NCBI GenBank assembly: GCA_937876495.1
Contig: CALEGL010000225.1
Coordinates: 1 to 6,587, forward strand
DNA from: an uncultured Bifidobacterium sp.
Lineage (GTDB): Bacteria; Actinomycetota; Actinomycetes; Actinomycetales; Bifidobacteriaceae
Length of the DNA: 6,587 bases
Direction of reading: 5' to 3'
Numbering within the stretch: position 1 is the stretch's first letter; the number at the start of each line of letters is the position of its first letter. Made by a program: the position numbers and the translations under genes. Shown here piece by piece: positions 1 through 6,587 of this stretch. The notes under the pieces were generated by a model. The model did no database searches, was not told where the DNA came from, and was given only the letters and a program-made list of their open reading frames with translations.

Positions 1-1559
<1,559 letters not shown>

Positions 1560-2900
1560 TCATCGGCCGTCACCAGCCACGGGGACGTGCGGCGTCGAGG
1601 ACCGCCGCCGGGGGTCGCCCCCATCGTCGACGTCCTCCGGGACGTCGGACGCATCGGACGGGCGCATGTCGAAGGGGGCTTCGTCCGGCACGTCGTACGA
1701 CCTGCGTCCATTCCGCCGGGCCAGCGGCCCGCGTCCGACGCCCCGGCGACGGCCGGGAAGCCCCGTCGCATGCTGCGCCGCGCGCAGTTCGGCGTTCTCC
1801 CGTCTGATCTCGGGCAGACGATGCCGCAGGTACGGAGACAGCGTCGCCGCGGACAGAAGCACGGCGGCGACGGCCATGCCGACGAAGACGTACACGGCCG
1901 GAACGACGAGGATGGTGATCGACCCGAAGGCGATGAGAGCGGCCCATCCCCAGAGGATGAGCACCGCACCCTGGACGGAATGGCCGATCCGCAGCATCCG
2001 GTGGTGCAGATGCATACGGTCCGGATGCATGGGCGACTGCCCGTGGCTCACTCGTCTGACGATGGCCAGGCACATGTCGAGAACCGGCAGGAAGAGCACG
2101 AGCACCGGCAGCAGCACGGGGACGAACACCGGCAGGTAGATGCTCGCGTGCACGGAGGCGGGGTCGAGATGCCCGGTCATGACGATGGACGCGCAGGTGA
2201 TGAGATAGCCGAGCAGCATGGATCCCGAATCACCCATGAACAGCTTGGCCGGATGCCAGTTGTGCAGAAGGAACCCCACGCAGGTGCCCACCATCGCCAC
2301 GTCGATGAGAGTGGCCATCGAGGCGTAGCTCGGTGAGGAACGCGCGAGGATGTAGGAGTAGGCGCCGAAGGCGATGCCTCCGATGGCGACGATCCCCGCG
2401 GCCAGCCCGTCGAGTCCGTCGACGAAGTTCACGGCGTTGATGGAGGCCACGATGAGGAAGGCGGTGATGGCCATGGACAGGCTGGGCGAGGCCGTCACCA
2501 GGGAGCTTCCCAGGGGCAGGGAGATGATCTGCAGCCCTCCCCAGGCGACGAACACGGAGATGAGAAGCTGACCGGACATCTTGAGCATCCAGTCGAGGTC
2601 CCAGATGTCATCGGCGATGCCCAGCAGACAGATGAGCACGGCGCCGATCATCACCACCCAGGCCTGATGGCCGTCGGTAAACAGCTGGCCGATGAAGGGG
2701 ATGCGCCAGGCGAAGACCATGGCGCCGAGGAATCCGATGAGCATGCCGAGCCCGCCCATGCGAGGCGTGGGAACGGTATGCACGTCGCGGGCCCGGACCC
2801 GGCCGACCGCGCCCACGCGGATGGCCAGATGCCGCACCAGCGGCGTGACCAGCCAGGTCACTCCGCCGGCGATGGCGGCGATGAGCAGATAGACCCTCAC
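1560..2900 (-). CDS. wecA: Polyprenyl-phosphate GlcNAc-1-phosphate transferase family (WecA/Rfe/TagO-like)
   Basis: This membrane enzyme moves a sugar-1-phosphate from a UDP-sugar, typically GlcNAc, to undecaprenyl phosphate. That is the first step of lipid-linked cell-wall glycans. The 446 residues show about ten hydrophobic segments up to residue 355. The family motifs are in order: Asp97-Asp98 in GIADDIWDLD, NAVNFVDGLDGLA (155-167), MGDSGS (222-227) and the cytoplasmic HLHH (297-300). A hydrophilic tail of about 90 residues follows, basic at 384-400 and then acidic. It starts with GTG at 2900, overlapping the sua5 TGA by four bases (GTGA), with GAGG nine bases upstream, so coupled translation is likely. 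The position after sua5 matches rfe in mycobacteria. The exact UDP-sugar and final polymer cannot be read from sequence. An MraY role is unlikely given the HLHH motif and the neighbours. Confidence 0.92.
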   Translation of the reverse strand: MRVYLLIAAIAGGVTWLVTPLVRHLAIRVGAVGRVRARDVHTVPTPRMGGLGMLIGFLGAMVFAWRIPFIGQLFTDGHQAWVVMIGAVLICLLGIADDIWDLDWMLKMSGQLLISVFVAWGGLQIISLPLGSSLVTASPSLSMAITAFLIVASINAVNFVDGLDGLAAGIVAIGGIAFGAYSYILARSSPSYASMATLIDVAMVGTCVGFLLHNWHPAKLFMGDSGSMLLGYLITCASIVMTGHLDPASVHASIYLPVFVPVLLPVLVLFLPVLDMCLAIVRRVSHGQSPMHPDRMHLHHRMLRIGHSVQGAVLILWGWAALIAFGSITILVVPAVYVFVGMAVAAVLLSAATLSPYLRHRLPEIRRENAELRAAQHATGLPGRRRGVGRGPLARRNGRRSYDVPDEAPFDMRPSDASDVPEDVDDGGDPRRRSSTPHVPVAGDGR

Positions 2901-3580
2901 GCGGCCTGACCTCGGATGGAGCCCGTCGAGGCCCCGGCAGACGCATGCCTCAGCGCATCACGGATCTCGACGGCAGGAATCACTCCTTCGCGGAGAACGA
3001 TGATTCCCCCGGGAGCCTGGGCATCGGCGGCGACGACGGTGCTCGCCACATGGCTGGCGGTCGGACCGCCGTCGAGATACAGGTCGACGTCATCGCCAAG
3101 GGACGCCAGAGCCTCCTGAATGCTCTGGGCGCTCTGCTCGCCGGATCTGTTGGCGCTGGAGGCCGCCAGCGGGCCGGTGGCCCGCAGCACCCTGAGCGCG
3201 ACGTCGGAGTCGGGGATGCGGATGGCCTGGGTGCGCGAGCCGCCGGACTCGGGCTTCGGGGTGACGAGCGTGCAGTCATCGCCCGCCACGGCGATGGGAG
3301 AGAAGGGTCCGGGAAGGAACTCCTCGGACAGCGAGTCCAGGGGTTCGGGAAGCTCGAGGCCCAGCGCATGCAGATCGCCCAGCGAGGACATGAGCACCTG
3401 CAGGGCCTTGGACCTCTCGCGGCGCTTGACCTCGTAGATGCGGTCGACGGCGGCCTGGTTGAAGGGATCGCAGGCTATGCCGTACACGGTGTCGGTGGGG
3501 ACGACGACCAATCCCCCCTCGCGCACGATCCGCGCCGCCTGGCGCAGCGAATCCTCATCGACCTGAAGAACCGTGACCAT
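2897..3580 (-). CDS. tsaC: L-threonylcarbamoyladenylate synthase (Sua5/YrdC/YwlC family)
   Basis: The enzyme makes threonylcarbamoyl-AMP from threonine, bicarbonate and ATP. The TsaD-TsaB-TsaE proteins then place it on A37 of tRNAs reading ANN codons (t6A). The 227 residues are a single YrdC domain without the extra C-terminal domain of longer Sua5 proteins. Visible signatures are PTDTVYG (28-34), the basic KRRERSKAL segment (52-60, the KxR region that contacts ATP and carbonate), PGPFSPIA (90-97) and ASSANRSGE (140-148). The segment usually read as WPGPLTLVL is diverged here (LPGPFSPIA). ATG at 3580 has GGGAGG four bases upstream, a slightly short but usable spacing. The TGA stop overlaps the wecA GTG. 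A 225-base gap separates it from prmC, with no clear promoter. The family assignment is firm and the role follows from the family. Confidence 0.93.
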   Translation of the reverse strand: MVTVLQVDEDSLRQAARIVREGGLVVVPTDTVYGIACDPFNQAAVDRIYEVKRRERSKALQVLMSSLGDLHALGLELPEPLDSLSEEFLPGPFSPIAVAGDDCTLVTPKPESGGSRTQAIRIPDSDVALRVLRATGPLAASSANRSGEQSAQSIQEALASLGDDVDLYLDGGPTASHVASTVVAADAQAPGGIIVLREGVIPAVEIRDALRHASAGASTGSIRGQAA

Positions 3581-3805
3581 CGAACCTCCCCGTCCGCCTC
3601 GTCCCTATCCTCGTCCTCATGCCGTCAAACCCTCATTGCACCATTGCGTCGAGACGAACGGCGTCCGGGGCCGGATGCCGGCATCGCAGACGGACGCCGG
3701 ACGCGCACGTAGGACGCCGGAGCCGAAATGCCGAGGACGACGACGGAAGATGGTTCGGAAGATCCATCACGATCAGGGACGTCGATGACGGGGCGACGCC
3801 CGACG
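3581..3805. other. Intergenic spacer prmC-sua5 with dyad symmetry, no gene seen
   Basis: No credible gene lies here. The spacer holds short hairpin GGGCGACGCCC just past the prmC stop, a strong inverted repeat at 3659-3699, and a second copy of one arm at 3712-3719. No good -10/-35 pair was found: TTGACG at 3625-3630 is only 13 bases from a weak GATAGG. No U-rich tract follows any hairpin. How sua5-wecA is transcribed is therefore unclear; read-through from prmC or an atypical promoter are both possible. Confidence 0.5.
3659..3721. repeat. Inverted repeat with inner palindrome and duplicated arm
   Basis: CGGCGTCCG (3659-3667) and CGGACGCCG (3691-3699) form a perfect nine-base inverted repeat around a 23-base loop. 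The loop contains the perfect 12-base palindrome GATGCCGGCATC (3674-3685). GGACGCCGGA occurs at 3692-3701 and again at 3712-3721, so two copies of one arm compete for a single partner arm. In the sua5 message the two equivalent arms come first and the shared partner comes last. A folded or switch-like leader, or a protein-binding site, are both possible. Confidence 0.6.
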
Positions 3806-4819
3806 CTACCGCAGGGCGATGAGTTCGCGCGGCCGGTCGGTCCAGTCGCGTTCGGTGCGGGCCTCGCCGAATCCGTGGGCGAGGGCGTAGGCGACGAGCT
3901 GGTCGCCCTGCGTCACGTCATGCTCCATGACGAGAAGACCGCCCTTGCGCAGCAGCCCGGCCGCGCGGTCGATGATGCGCTCGGGGATGGCCGCGCCATC
4001 CGCCGACCCCCCGTACAGGGCCATCGCCGGATCATGGTCGCGCACCTCGGGCTGCTCGACCGGACGGCTTTCGGGGATGTAGGGCGGATTGGATATGACC
4101 ACGTCCACCGAACCGTCGAACGCGGCCAACGTGGTGGGGCTGGTGGCGTCTGCATGGACGAGATGGAAGGCATAGGCGATTCCCGGATTCGAGCGACTCA
4201 GGCGCCGATGGTTCCGCTGCGCCCAGGCCGCGGCCTTCTCGGACAGCTCCACCGCCCACACCTCGGCTCCGGGGACCTCCACCGCCACCGACAGCCCTAT
4301 GGCGCCGCTTCCCGTGCACAGGTCGATGACGCGGGGCCCGTAGATGCCCTGGCCGGCAATCCAGTCCAGCGCCGTCTGCACGACGATCTCCGTTTCGGGA
4401 CGCGGGATGAAGACGCCGGGGCCAACCTCGACGTCGATGGTCCGGAAGGGCGCATGCCCGACGATGGACTGCAAAGGCTCGCGCGAGGCTCGACGACGAA
4501 GCACCGCTGCGAAGTCCCGCAGCATGGCGTCCCTCCCCTCATCGCCGGCGAAATCCGCCAATGCCTTCCCCAGAAGACGGGCCCGGTCGACCTCGGCCCT
4601 GGGCACGCCGCGGACGTGGGCGAGAAGAACGGCGGCGTCATGGTCGGCGTTCTCCACTCCCCCGGCCCGCAGCAGCACGGCCGCCCTACGCACGAGGACA
4701 TCGACGTCGCCGGCGTCCAGCAGCGGATCGGGTATGGGGGAATCCGGCGCGAGGACGGCATCGGCGGAGCCGTGGACGTCGCCGCCGGAGACGTCCTCCG
4801 TCGTGCCGGCGACGCTCAT
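3806..4819 (-). CDS. prmC: Peptide chain release factor N5-glutamine methyltransferase (PrmC/HemK)
   Basis: PrmC uses S-adenosylmethionine to methylate the glutamine of the GGQ motif in release factors 1 and 2, which raises termination efficiency. The 337 residues contain the N-terminal-domain signature REPLQSIVG (113-121), FIPRPETE (137-144), the SAM-binding loop [11 protein letters not shown] (166-176) and the catalytic, glutamine-binding NPPYIP (244-249). The C-terminal MEH (298-300) matches the usual EH of the family. It is longer than the roughly 280-residue E. coli protein because of a hydrophilic, Asp/Ser-rich N-terminal stretch of about 36 residues. ATG at 4819 overlaps the prfA TGA by four bases (ATGA), and GGAGG sits seven bases upstream, so this start is well supported. 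The gene directly follows that of its substrate, release factor 1, as in many bacteria. It ends in TAG, a codon read only by release factor 1. Confidence 0.95.
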   Translation of the reverse strand: MSVAGTTEDVSGGDVHGSADAVLAPDSPIPDPLLDAGDVDVLVRRAAVLLRAGGVENADHDAAVLLAHVRGVPRAEVDRARLLGKALADFAGDEGRDAMLRDFAAVLRRRASREPLQSIVGHAPFRTIDVEVGPGVFIPRPETEIVVQTALDWIAGQGIYGPRVIDLCTGSGAIGLSVAVEVPGAEVWAVELSEKAAAWAQRNHRRLSRSNPGIAYAFHLVHADATSPTTLAAFDGSVDVVISNPPYIPESRPVEQPEVRDHDPAMALYGGSADGAAIPERIIDRAAGLLRKGGLLVMEHDVTQGDQLVAYALAHGFGEARTERDWTDRPRELIALR

Positions 4820-5904
4820 CGACGTCCCTCCAGACGCGCCGCCTCGTCGGCCTGGATGTCGCTGTCGATCACCGCCTGCAGGTCGCCGTCGAGAACCTGG
4901 TCGAGGTTGTAGGCCTTGTAGTTCGTGCGATGGTCGACGATGCGGTTCTCGGGGAAGTTGTAGGTGCGGATCCGCTCGGAACGATCCAGGGACCTCACCT
5001 GCGAATGGCGCATGTCGGCGGCCTCGGCGGCCTCCCTCTCATGCTTCATGGCGAGAAGCCGGGACTTGAGCACGCGCAGCGCGGCCGCCCTGTTCTGGAT
5101 CTGCGACTTCTCGTCCTGCATGCTCACGACGATGCCCGTGGGGATATGCGTCATGCGCACCGCCGAATACGTGGTGTTGACGGACTGCCCGCCGGGGCCG
5201 GAGCTCATGAAGATGTCGATCTTGAGGTCCTTGGGGTCGATCTCGATCTCGTCGTCGTCCTCGTCGGCCTCCGGGAAGACGATGACGCCCGCCGCGGAGG
5301 TCTGGATGCGGCCCTGTGATTCGGTGACGGGGATGCGCTGCACCCGGTGGACCCCACCCTCGTATTTGAGGCTGGCCCAGACGCCGTCCTGGGGCGAGGG
5401 CGACCCCTTGGCGCGGATGGCCACCTGGACGTCCTTGACGCCGCCGAGCTCGGTGCGGTTCTCGCTCTGCAGGGCGACCGTCCATCCGCGCTTCTCCGCG
5501 TACCGCGAGTACATGCGCAGCAGGTCACCGGCGAACAGCGCGGCCTCCTCGCCGCCGGTTCCCGCCTTGATCTGCATGATGACGTCACGCGAGTCGTCGG
5601 GGTCGCGCGGGATGAGCGCCGTGCGCAGCGCATCCTCGGCCTTGGACAGCTCGCCCTCGAGCCGGGTCGCCTCTGCGGCGAACTCGGCGTCCTCCCCCGC
5701 CAGCTCACGGGCGGCCTCGAGGTCGTCCCGCGTCGAGGCGTAGCGCCTGTAGGCCGAGACGATGACGCCCAGCTCGGCATGGCGCCGTCCGAGCTTGCGT
5801 ATGGCGGTCGGGTCGGATGCCACCGCCGGGTCGCTCATGCGCCTTTCGAGGTCCTCGTACTCCTTCACCGCAGCCAGCGCGGCGGGGAACTCCTCATCGG
5901 CCAT
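4816..5904 (-). CDS. prfA: Peptide chain release factor 1 (RF1)
   Basis: RF1 recognises UAA and UAG in the ribosomal A site and triggers peptide release. From ATG at 5904 the protein has 362 residues, starting [10 protein letters not shown]. An N-terminal helical domain (to about residue 105) is followed by [10 protein letters not shown], the stop-codon-reading PVT tripeptide (192-194, [10 protein letters not shown]) and the GGQ motif at 238-240 ([10 protein letters not shown]). PVT rather than SPF marks RF1, not RF2. Gln240 is the expected target of the adjacent PrmC. A longer reading from ATG at 5913 is less likely because GGGAGG would touch that ATG directly, whereas it sits nine bases before ATG 5904. 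The TGA stop overlaps the prmC ATG. It ends in UGA, which RF2 rather than RF1 reads. The upstream terminator after rpmE implies its own promoter or read-through; I could not identify a promoter. Confidence 0.97.
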   Translation of the reverse strand: MADEEFPAALAAVKEYEDLERRMSDPAVASDPTAIRKLGRRHAELGVIVSAYRRYASTRDDLEAARELAGEDAEFAAEATRLEGELSKAEDALRTALIPRDPDDSRDVIMQIKAGTGGEEAALFAGDLLRMYSRYAEKRGWTVALQSENRTELGGVKDVQVAIRAKGSPSPQDGVWASLKYEGGVHRVQRIPVTESQGRIQTSAAGVIVFPEADEDDDEIEIDPKDLKIDIFMSSGPGGQSVNTTYSAVRMTHIPTGIVVSMQDEKSQIQNRAAALRVLKSRLLAMKHEREAAEAADMRHSQVRSLDRSERIRTYNFPENRIVDHRTNYKAYNLDQVLDGDLQAVIDSDIQADEAARLEGRR

Positions 5905-6059
5905 CGACGTCATCCTCCCTGTACCGTATCGTCATCGTCTCTTTCCCGTCGCCGTCATCGCGTCGTCATGCCCGTCGCCGGAGCGTGGAAGCCCGCACGG
6001 CCGCATCGTTGCATCCGCACCGGATCGGCGGAGGGTTCCGCGTCGCGTCGGCGCATACG
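5905..6059. other. Leader region of prfA with short repeats, no gene seen
   Basis: This stretch lies between the rpmE terminator and prfA. It carries CGGCGACGGG twice on the minus strand (5945-5954 and 5971-5980, exact, 26 bases apart) and four copies of ATGACG (5964-5969, 5953-5958, 5930-5935, 5908-5913). No TANNNT box with a plausible -35 was found. Any RNA spanning it would form the 5' leader of prfA. Confidence 0.5.
5914..5919 (-). promoter_or_regulatory. Shine-Dalgarno that decides the prfA start
   Basis: GGGAGG on the minus strand ends directly against ATG 5913 but lies nine bases before ATG 5904. The spacing therefore selects the downstream ATG and removes three residues (MTS) from the longest reading. 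The resulting MADEE start fits bifidobacterial RF1 as I remember it. Confidence 0.8.
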
Positions 6060-6106
6060 AAAACGCCAGCCCTCGCACGGCCTGGACGGGAGGCGGGGAC
6101 TGGCGT
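6060..6106 (-). terminator. Rho-independent terminator downstream of rpmE
   Basis: On the minus strand ACGCCAGTCC (6106-6097) pairs with GGGCTGGCGT (6072-6063) over ten base pairs, one of them a G-U wobble. The loop is 24 bases and can itself form GCCT/AGGC. The stem ends in TTTT at 6063-6060. It begins eight bases after the rpmE TAG, the expected place for an intrinsic terminator. The U-tract is short, so some read-through into prfA is likely. Confidence 0.75.
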
Positions 6107-6114
6107 CGGCGACG

Positions 6115-6327
6115 CTACTTGCTCTTCTTGCCGTAGCGCTTCTCGAACCGGGCGACGCGGCCGCCGGTGTCGAGGATCTTCTGCTTGCCGGTGTAGAAGG
6201 GGTGGCACTTGGCGCACACGTCGACGGTCATATGGTCGCCGGGATACGTGGAACGGGTGACGAAGGTGTTGCCGCACGAGCAGAGGACCTGCACGGGGTG
6301 ATAGTCGGGATGGATGCCCTGCTTCAT
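6115..6327 (-). CDS. rpmE: 50S ribosomal protein L31 (bL31), zinc-binding type
   Basis: L31 is a small protein of the large ribosomal subunit that bridges the subunits near the central protuberance. The 70 residues start [14 protein letters not shown] and contain Cys16, Cys18, Cys38 and Cys41 (CSC, then CAKC), the zinc-ribbon set of the C+ paralog. This distinguishes it from the cysteine-free form made under zinc starvation. The C-terminus is basic (RYGKKSK). AGGAG lies four bases before ATG 6327. The TAG stop is followed at once by a terminator, and a TATAAT box about 70 bases upstream probably drives the gene. It heads the cluster, as in other actinobacteria where rho often precedes it; rho is not in this window. 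Length and sequence are typical. Confidence 0.98.
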   Translation of the reverse strand: MKQGIHPDYHPVQVLCSCGNTFVTRSTYPGDHMTVDVCAKCHPFYTGKQKILDTGGRVARFEKRYGKKSK

Positions 6328-6392
6328 ATGTCTCCTAGGGAATTCGGGGGACCCGGGTCGCCGCGCCCCGATGGCGGGCGTGAACCGGAACC
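6328..6392 (-). ncRNA. Candidate structured 5' leader of rpmE
   Basis: If transcription starts about seven bases after the -10 box, the leader is about 65 bases. It can form a hairpin CGCCC/GGGCG (6380-6376 with 6368-6364 on the minus strand). The bases CGGGG at 6370-6366 can instead pair with CCCCG at 6349-6345, next to the ribosome-binding site. These two folds exclude each other. Leader RNAs upstream of L31 genes that respond to the protein are known, including an actinobacterial class. Whether this one belongs to it is inference. Confidence 0.35.
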
Positions 6393-6398
6393 TGTTGG

Positions 6399-6404
6399 AT
6401 TATA
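6399..6404 (-). promoter_or_regulatory. Probable -10 box of the rpmE promoter
   Basis: The minus strand reads TATAAT, a perfect -10 consensus in otherwise very GC-rich DNA, about 70 bases ahead of the rpmE ATG. No TTGACA-like -35 is present at 16-19 bases (for example GGTCCC at 17). TG lies two bases before the box rather than one, so it is not a standard extended -10. An activator or an atypical upstream element may compensate. Confidence 0.65.
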
Positions 6405-6446
6405 GGCACGTCCCGCGACCGGGGACCTTCTGCGCCGAAGGCATGA

Positions 6447-6462
6447 CGGATGACGCCATCCG
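6447..6462. repeat. Small inverted repeat upstream of rpmE promoter
   Basis: CGGATG (6447-6452) and CATCCG (6457-6462) form a six-base stem with loop ACGC. It lies between the tandem repeat and the -10 box, about 43 bases upstream of the box. It may be an operator half-site pair or the remnant of an upstream terminator; no U-tract accompanies it. Confidence 0.35.
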
Positions 6463-6468
6463 CACGCT

Positions 6469-6486
6469 GCTGACGAAGCTGACGAA
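6469..6486. repeat. Perfect tandem 9-base repeat upstream of the rpmE promoter
   Basis: GCTGACGAA occurs twice without a gap (6469-6477 and 6478-6486). On the minus strand this is TTCGTCAGC twice. It lies about 65-85 bases upstream of the TATAAT box, where an activator site would be possible. It could equally be a chance slippage duplication. Confidence 0.6.
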
Positions 6487-6587
6487 CGTCTGCTGATTCC
6501 GATCGATGGCGCCCGTTTCCGACGTGTCCCCCGTCGCATCCCATCCCTTGCGGGAGCAGGCGTGACGGGCTGTGTGGGGCCCCAGGG
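6487..6587. other. Non-coding end of window
   Basis: No credible coding sequence reaches the right edge on either strand. The stretch contains the hairpin TCCC-TTGC-GGGA near 6545-6556 and the palindrome TGGGGCCCCA (6575-6584). Short open frames on both strands have neither family resemblance nor a ribosome-binding site. The gene upstream of rpmE, often rho in relatives, must lie beyond 6587. Confidence 0.4.

Noticed and set aside
3604..3630. TTGACG and GATAGG as a sua5 promoter
   Set aside because: The spacing is only about 13 bases and the -10 is poor, so it does not meet a normal sigma-70-type layout.
3728..4912. 394-codon open frame on the plus strand
   Set aside because: Same effect over prmC: it is in antisense codon register, and prmC lacks TTA, CTA and TCA codons. 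The product resembles no protein I recognise.
5911..5913. ATG 5913 as the prfA start
   Set aside because: The GGGAGG site would abut the codon with no spacing. ATG 5904 has a nine-base gap and gives the length expected for bifidobacterial RF1.
5347..6405. 352-codon plus-strand frame across prfA, the spacer and rpmE
   Set aside because: It overlaps three well-supported minus-strand features, including the terminator and the rpmE promoter, and has no motif or ribosome-binding site.
6443..6496. 17-codon plus-strand frame MTDDAIRTLLTKLTNVC
   Set aside because: It looks protein-like, but the only purine-rich stretch (GAAGG) is one base from the ATG, and the sequence is partly the tandem nine-base repeat. 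There is not enough support for a gene.
6335..6544. Minus-strand frame of 69 codons ahead of rpmE
   Set aside because: It runs through the TATAAT box and the rpmE leader, ends next to the rpmE ribosome-binding site and resembles no known family.

Overview
The window looks like chromosomal core sequence from a high-GC actinobacterium, most probably a Bifidobacterium or a close relative. The first 60 bases contain 41 G or C. The release factor 1 and IMP dehydrogenase proteins read very much like bifidobacterial ones, and release factor 1 comes out at 362 residues, the length I recall for that genus. The gene order rpmE-prfA-prmC-sua5-wecA is the one known from actinobacteria such as Mycobacterium tuberculosis (Rv1298 to Rv1302). 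The genus is inferred from remembered protein sequences, not from a search.

All six genes lie on the minus strand, so transcription runs from high to low coordinates. From upstream to downstream: about 260 bases of non-coding DNA with a perfect TATAAT box and a structured leader (6328-6587); rpmE, ribosomal protein L31 (6115-6327); a Rho-independent terminator (6060-6106) and a 155-base spacer; prfA, release factor 1 (4816-5904), overlapping prmC, the release-factor methyltransferase (3806-4819), by four bases; a 225-base spacer with a strong inverted repeat (3581-3805); sua5, threonylcarbamoyl-AMP synthase (2897-3580), overlapping wecA, a polyprenyl-phosphate sugar-1-phosphate transferase (1560-2900), by four bases; a 93-base spacer; then guaB, IMP dehydrogenase (1-1466), cut by the window edge before its C-terminus.

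Four of the six genes serve translation. L31 is part of the ribosome, release factor 1 ends proteins at UAA and UAG, PrmC methylates the GGQ glutamine of the release factors, and Sua5 starts the t6A modification of tRNAs that read ANN codons. WecA begins assembly of a lipid-linked cell-wall glycan, and GuaB controls GMP synthesis. The two four-base overlaps (prfA/prmC and sua5/wecA) point to translational coupling. The terminator after rpmE and the -10 box at the guaB start codon suggest that rpmE, prfA-prmC, sua5-wecA and guaB can be expressed partly independently.

I see no mobile element, CRISPR array, tRNA, rRNA, toxin-antitoxin pair or defence gene. No unknown multi-gene system is visible. 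The interesting material is regulatory: a probable leaderless guaB, a possible L31 leader RNA, a tandem repeat upstream of the rpmE promoter, and repeats or inverted repeats in the two longer spacers.
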